Shown here: positions 13,079 to 15,395 of the stretch, piece after piece | Position numbering within the stretch: position 1 is the first letter of the stretch | How the letters are laid out: every line of letters begins with the position of its first letter | NCBI GenBank assembly: GCA_016930735.1 | Contig: JAFGGF010000110.1 | Coordinates: forward strand, 1 to 15,395 | Direction: 5' to 3' | Length of the DNA: 15,395 nt | Source: Prolixibacteraceae bacterium | Lineage (GTDB): Bacteria; Bacteroidota; Bacteroidia; Bacteroidales; Prolixibacteraceae | The notes under the pieces: generated by a model | Told to the model about the DNA's origin: nothing | Databases searched by the model: none | Seen by the model: the letters and a program-made list of their open reading frames with translations, nothing else | Translations under genes and position numbers: made by a program

Positions 13079-13939
13079 ATGCAGGCAATAAAAAATTATT
13101 CAAGGCTGGTAAAATTCGAACACACACTTTTTGCCCTGCCGTTTGCTTTGATTGGTTTTTTCCTTGGAGTGACCGGAAGCGAAAGTAAATTAAGCTGGAA
13201 ACTTTTTGTTCTGGTCATTTTATGTATGGTTTTTGCACGAAATGCAGCCATGGGTTTCAACCGTTTCCTTGACCGGAAAATAGATAAACTTAACCCGCGA
13301 ACCTCAAAAAGAGAAATTCCTTCAGGTGTAATTAAATCGAAACATGCCCTGTTATTTGTAATTGTAAATTCATTGTTTTTTATCACAACAACCCGATTTA
13401 TTAACCATCTCTGTTTTTATCTTTCCCCGGTTGCACTTTCTGTGATCCTGTTTTACAGTTTTACTAAACGATTTACAGCATTGTGCCATTTTATTCTGAG
13501 CCTGGGACTTGCAATTGCACCCGTCGGAGCCTATCTGGCTGTTACAGGAACATTTAACTGGGTCCCCATTTATATTGGTACGATTGTTTTTTTCTGGGTA
13601 AGTGGTTTCGATATTATTTATGCTTTGCAGGATGAAGAATTCGATAAGGAAAACAAGTTAAAATCGATTCCTTCATACGTTGGGAAAAAAAAGGCTTTGC
13701 GGATTGCTGTTATACTTCATACAATATCGGCAATCGTTGTTATTCTTGTTGGAATAGTTGCCAGTGTCGGATGGTTGTACTGGGCCGGTGCTTTTGTTTT
13801 TATTTCATTATTGACTTATCAGCATACGCTTGTTAAACCTGATGATTTGCGAAAAGTAAACCTCGCATTTTTTACAACGAATGGTATTGCAAGTGTTATT
13901 TACGGAATTTTTGTGATTAGCGATTTACTGATCAATTGA
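13079..13939 (+). CDS. mqnP: UbiA-family polyprenyltransferase, probably MqnP (futalosine menaquinone pathway)
   Basis: 286 residues with about eight or nine membrane segments. The first Asp-rich motif is N61-R-F-L-D65-R-K-I-D69, within a FARNAAMGFNRFLDRKID context followed by NPRTSKREIPSG. The second is D185-E-E-F-D189 in YALQDEEFDKEN. Both bind the Mg2+-diphosphate of the prenyl donor. The AAMxFNRxxDRxID-x-x-NPRT signature is the form I associate with the MqnP type rather than MenA, whose first motif is NDxxD. The enzyme would attach a polyprenyl chain to a naphthoate-type acceptor in the inner membrane. Whether this organism uses futalosine cannot be seen here; a 4-hydroxybenzoate transferase is the alternative. 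The last eight bases overlap a convergent gene. Confidence 0.82.
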   Translation: MQAIKNYSRLVKFEHTLFALPFALIGFFLGVTGSESKLSWKLFVLVILCMVFARNAAMGFNRFLDRKIDKLNPRTSKREIPSGVIKSKHALLFVIVNSLFFITTTRFINHLCFYLSPVALSVILFYSFTKRFTALCHFILSLGLAIAPVGAYLAVTGTFNWVPIYIGTIVFFWVSGFDIIYALQDEEFDKENKLKSIPSYVGKKKALRIAVILHTISAIVVILVGIVASVGWLYWAGAFVFISLLTYQHTLVKPDDLRKVNLAFFTTNGIASVIYGIFVISDLLIN

Positions 13940-15395
13940 TGTTTCTGGCTTTATAAACCTTCTTGTTTATTTTATAAGAAAATCCTACGGTTATCAATTC
14001 TTTTACCTGAAGTTTGGGCTTTTTACCTGTTTCATTCCCTTCCTTATCATAAACCGGGAAAAGTATATCATCATCGTAAATCAGGTGAAGCATAAAACGC
14101 ATATTGATATAATCGTTTACTTTCATTACAACCAGGTTTTCCCAGTCAACATCGAATCTCTCAAAAGGCTTGGTATAGTTCATAAACATTTTATATTTGG
14201 TCTCATAACTGATATCTTCAGTAAGGTCGGTTTTATACTTTACTTCGGCGTTAAGACCAGGAATCCACAGGCTGCGTTTACCAGCCGCAATGTTGTAATT
14301 GCTTTTATTTATTTTTAGCGTATCGCGTACAAATACTGTTTTTGAAGTTATGGGTGAAAGAAAGATTGATAAATTACTGTTTGGTTTATAATCGAGCCCC
14401 AGTTTAAATAAGGTTTTCGAAGGAGCCATAAAAGCAGAAATCGGTTCAGGATTTACACTTGTCGGATATTTATACCCGTTAAAAAACTGTGTTTGAAAAT
14501 CAATTTCAGCGCTGTAGTACCACTTTTTAAAAGCGCTGACTCCAAAGCGTGAAATTAATTCAAATTTATCATCGTTTTTCTGAGATTCATACCGTTCATC
14601 GTTTTCGTCTTTCCCTCCGGGCTTCATCCAGCCATTCCTGATTTCCATACTGTTTTCCCATTTGATTTTATTATTCAAAGCTGAATAATTTGCAAAACCT
14701 TTTAATACAATTAACATTGAAACAGCGCTTTGACCTCCTTTTTTCCAGTTGCTAAGATACGTTTGTGTCAATCCAACTGTACCATCACCTCCAATGCTCC
14801 AGGGGGTTTCAACTTTAAAACGTTTTTCAATATTTCTTAATCCGGAAGTATGTTCAAAATTTGAAATCTGAATTTCTTTCGATTGAGGCTGTGATATTCG
14901 TGAAAATGTTATATTGTCATTCAACAGTAACTTCAGGCTTCGTTTATCAGGATTTGTAACTAAAATACTGATTGAATCATTCTGCTCATTTTTTAACCAC
15001 AACCTTCCGTATTGCTGATATCTGTCACCCAGGGTAAGCCCAATTGATTCGTTAAAAAGGTTAGCAATACTGATATCTACGGTATCAACAGAGTTTGCAT
15101 ATTGAAGCAAAACGGAAATTGCATTTTTTAACGTATCGTTTACAGCATCTGTAACCTCTCTGTTTCGTAATTCTATTAAATTCTGATTATGACGGTGAAC
15201 TGAATCGGTATACTGTTGAATCCGTTTTTCCACATTTGCCTCAAGCGCTTCGTTCCTGTATCCTGCCAGAACCGAATCACGATAAGCTGATACAATTGAA
15301 TCGTTAAACCTGACCCTGTATTTTTCAACAATTGCATCCCTGATGCTGTCAAGTTTTAATATCCGCCTGAAATCTTCCGCAGTCTGAACCATTGT
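13932..15395 (-). CDS. DUF3078 outer-membrane protein, N-terminus beyond the window
   Basis: 488 codons are visible and the frame is open at the right edge. An ATG at 15392 lacks a signal peptide after it, so the true start lies outside. The first roughly 95 residues are charged and probably helical, with D-S-I/V recurring at about 15, 31, 39 and 63. Residues about 197-486 match DUF3078 (PF11276): GGDGTVGLTQTYLSNWKKGG, then KWYYSAEIDFQTQFFNGY, LGLDYKPNSNLSIFLSPITS, and alternating strands to the C-terminus that suggest a beta-barrel. DUF3078 is a Bacteroidota family of unknown function, predicted to sit in the outer membrane. The stop TGA lies in an 8-bp palindrome shared with the convergent UbiA-family gene. 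Confidence 0.88.
   Translation of the reverse strand, partial: TMVQTAEDFRRILKLDSIRDAIVEKYRVRFNDSIVSAYRDSVLAGYRNEALEANVEKRIQQYTDSVHRHNQNLIELRNREVTDAVNDTLKNAISVLLQYANSVDTVDISIANLFNESIGLTLGDRYQQYGRLWLKNEQNDSISILVTNPDKRSLKLLLNDNITFSRISQPQSKEIQISNFEHTSGLRNIEKRFKVETPWSIGGDGTVGLTQTYLSNWKKGGQSAVSMLIVLKGFANYSALNNKIKWENSMEIRNGWMKPGGKDENDERYESQKNDDKFELISRFGVSAFKKWYYSAEIDFQTQFFNGYKYPTSVNPEPISAFMAPSKTLFKLGLDYKPNSNLSIFLSPITSKTVFVRDTLKINKSNYNIAAGKRSLWIPGLNAEVKYKTDLTEDISYETKYKMFMNYTKPFERFDVDWENLVVMKVNDYINMRFMLHLIYDDDILFPVYDKEGNETGKKPKLQVKELITVGFSYKINKKVYKARNIN

Overview
The window is AT-rich, gene-dense chromosomal DNA from a member of the Bacteroidota. The signs are AT-rich leaders without clear Shine-Dalgarno sequences, several upstream elements matching the Bacteroidota -7 box TAnnTTTG, a DUF3078 outer-membrane protein, a Bacteroidota-style enolase and many exported proteins. 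A Marinilabiliales/Prolixibacteraceae-like host is my guess; the sequence does not prove it. I see no rRNA, tRNA, CRISPR array, insertion sequence or phage gene.

Layout. (1) 1-905, minus: 5' part of a PBP4-type D-Ala-D-Ala carboxypeptidase, cut by the window edge. (2) 985-1747, plus: fluoride channel crcB with a DUF190 gene 10 bp behind it, then enolase (1895-3196) closed by a strong terminator. (3) 3337-8071, plus: a sensor kinase and OmpR-type regulator, then a 286-bp intergenic region with a phased TGACA repeat array, a perfect 20-bp palindrome and a good -7 box, then two tandem paralogous exported proteins. Each paralog is two copies of a GH2-type sugar-binding fold with no catalytic domain. 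A terminator ends the block. (4) 8256-10488, minus: exported M20D amidohydrolase and an exported protein with a degenerate M23 fold. (5) 10489-10950: no convincing gene. (6) 10951-12074, plus: overlapping DUF4268 and CPBP-protease genes. (7) 12108-12985, minus: overlapping AHSA1-like and DUF985 cupin genes. (8) 13079-13939, plus: UbiA-family prenyltransferase, probably MqnP of the futalosine menaquinone route, convergent with a DUF3078 gene (13932-15395, minus) cut by the right edge.

Most of this is housekeeping or envelope biology. The part that looks like an undescribed system is block 3. An orphan-looking two-component pair without a HAMP domain sits next to a dedicated, palindrome-bearing and helically phased control region, and its apparent targets are four tandem copies of a lectin-like module. 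I infer a surface or periplasmic glycan-sensing or glycan-binding response. A second theme is three short 7-bp-period repeats at intergenic positions (5703, 8161, 12078), each with a different heptamer.
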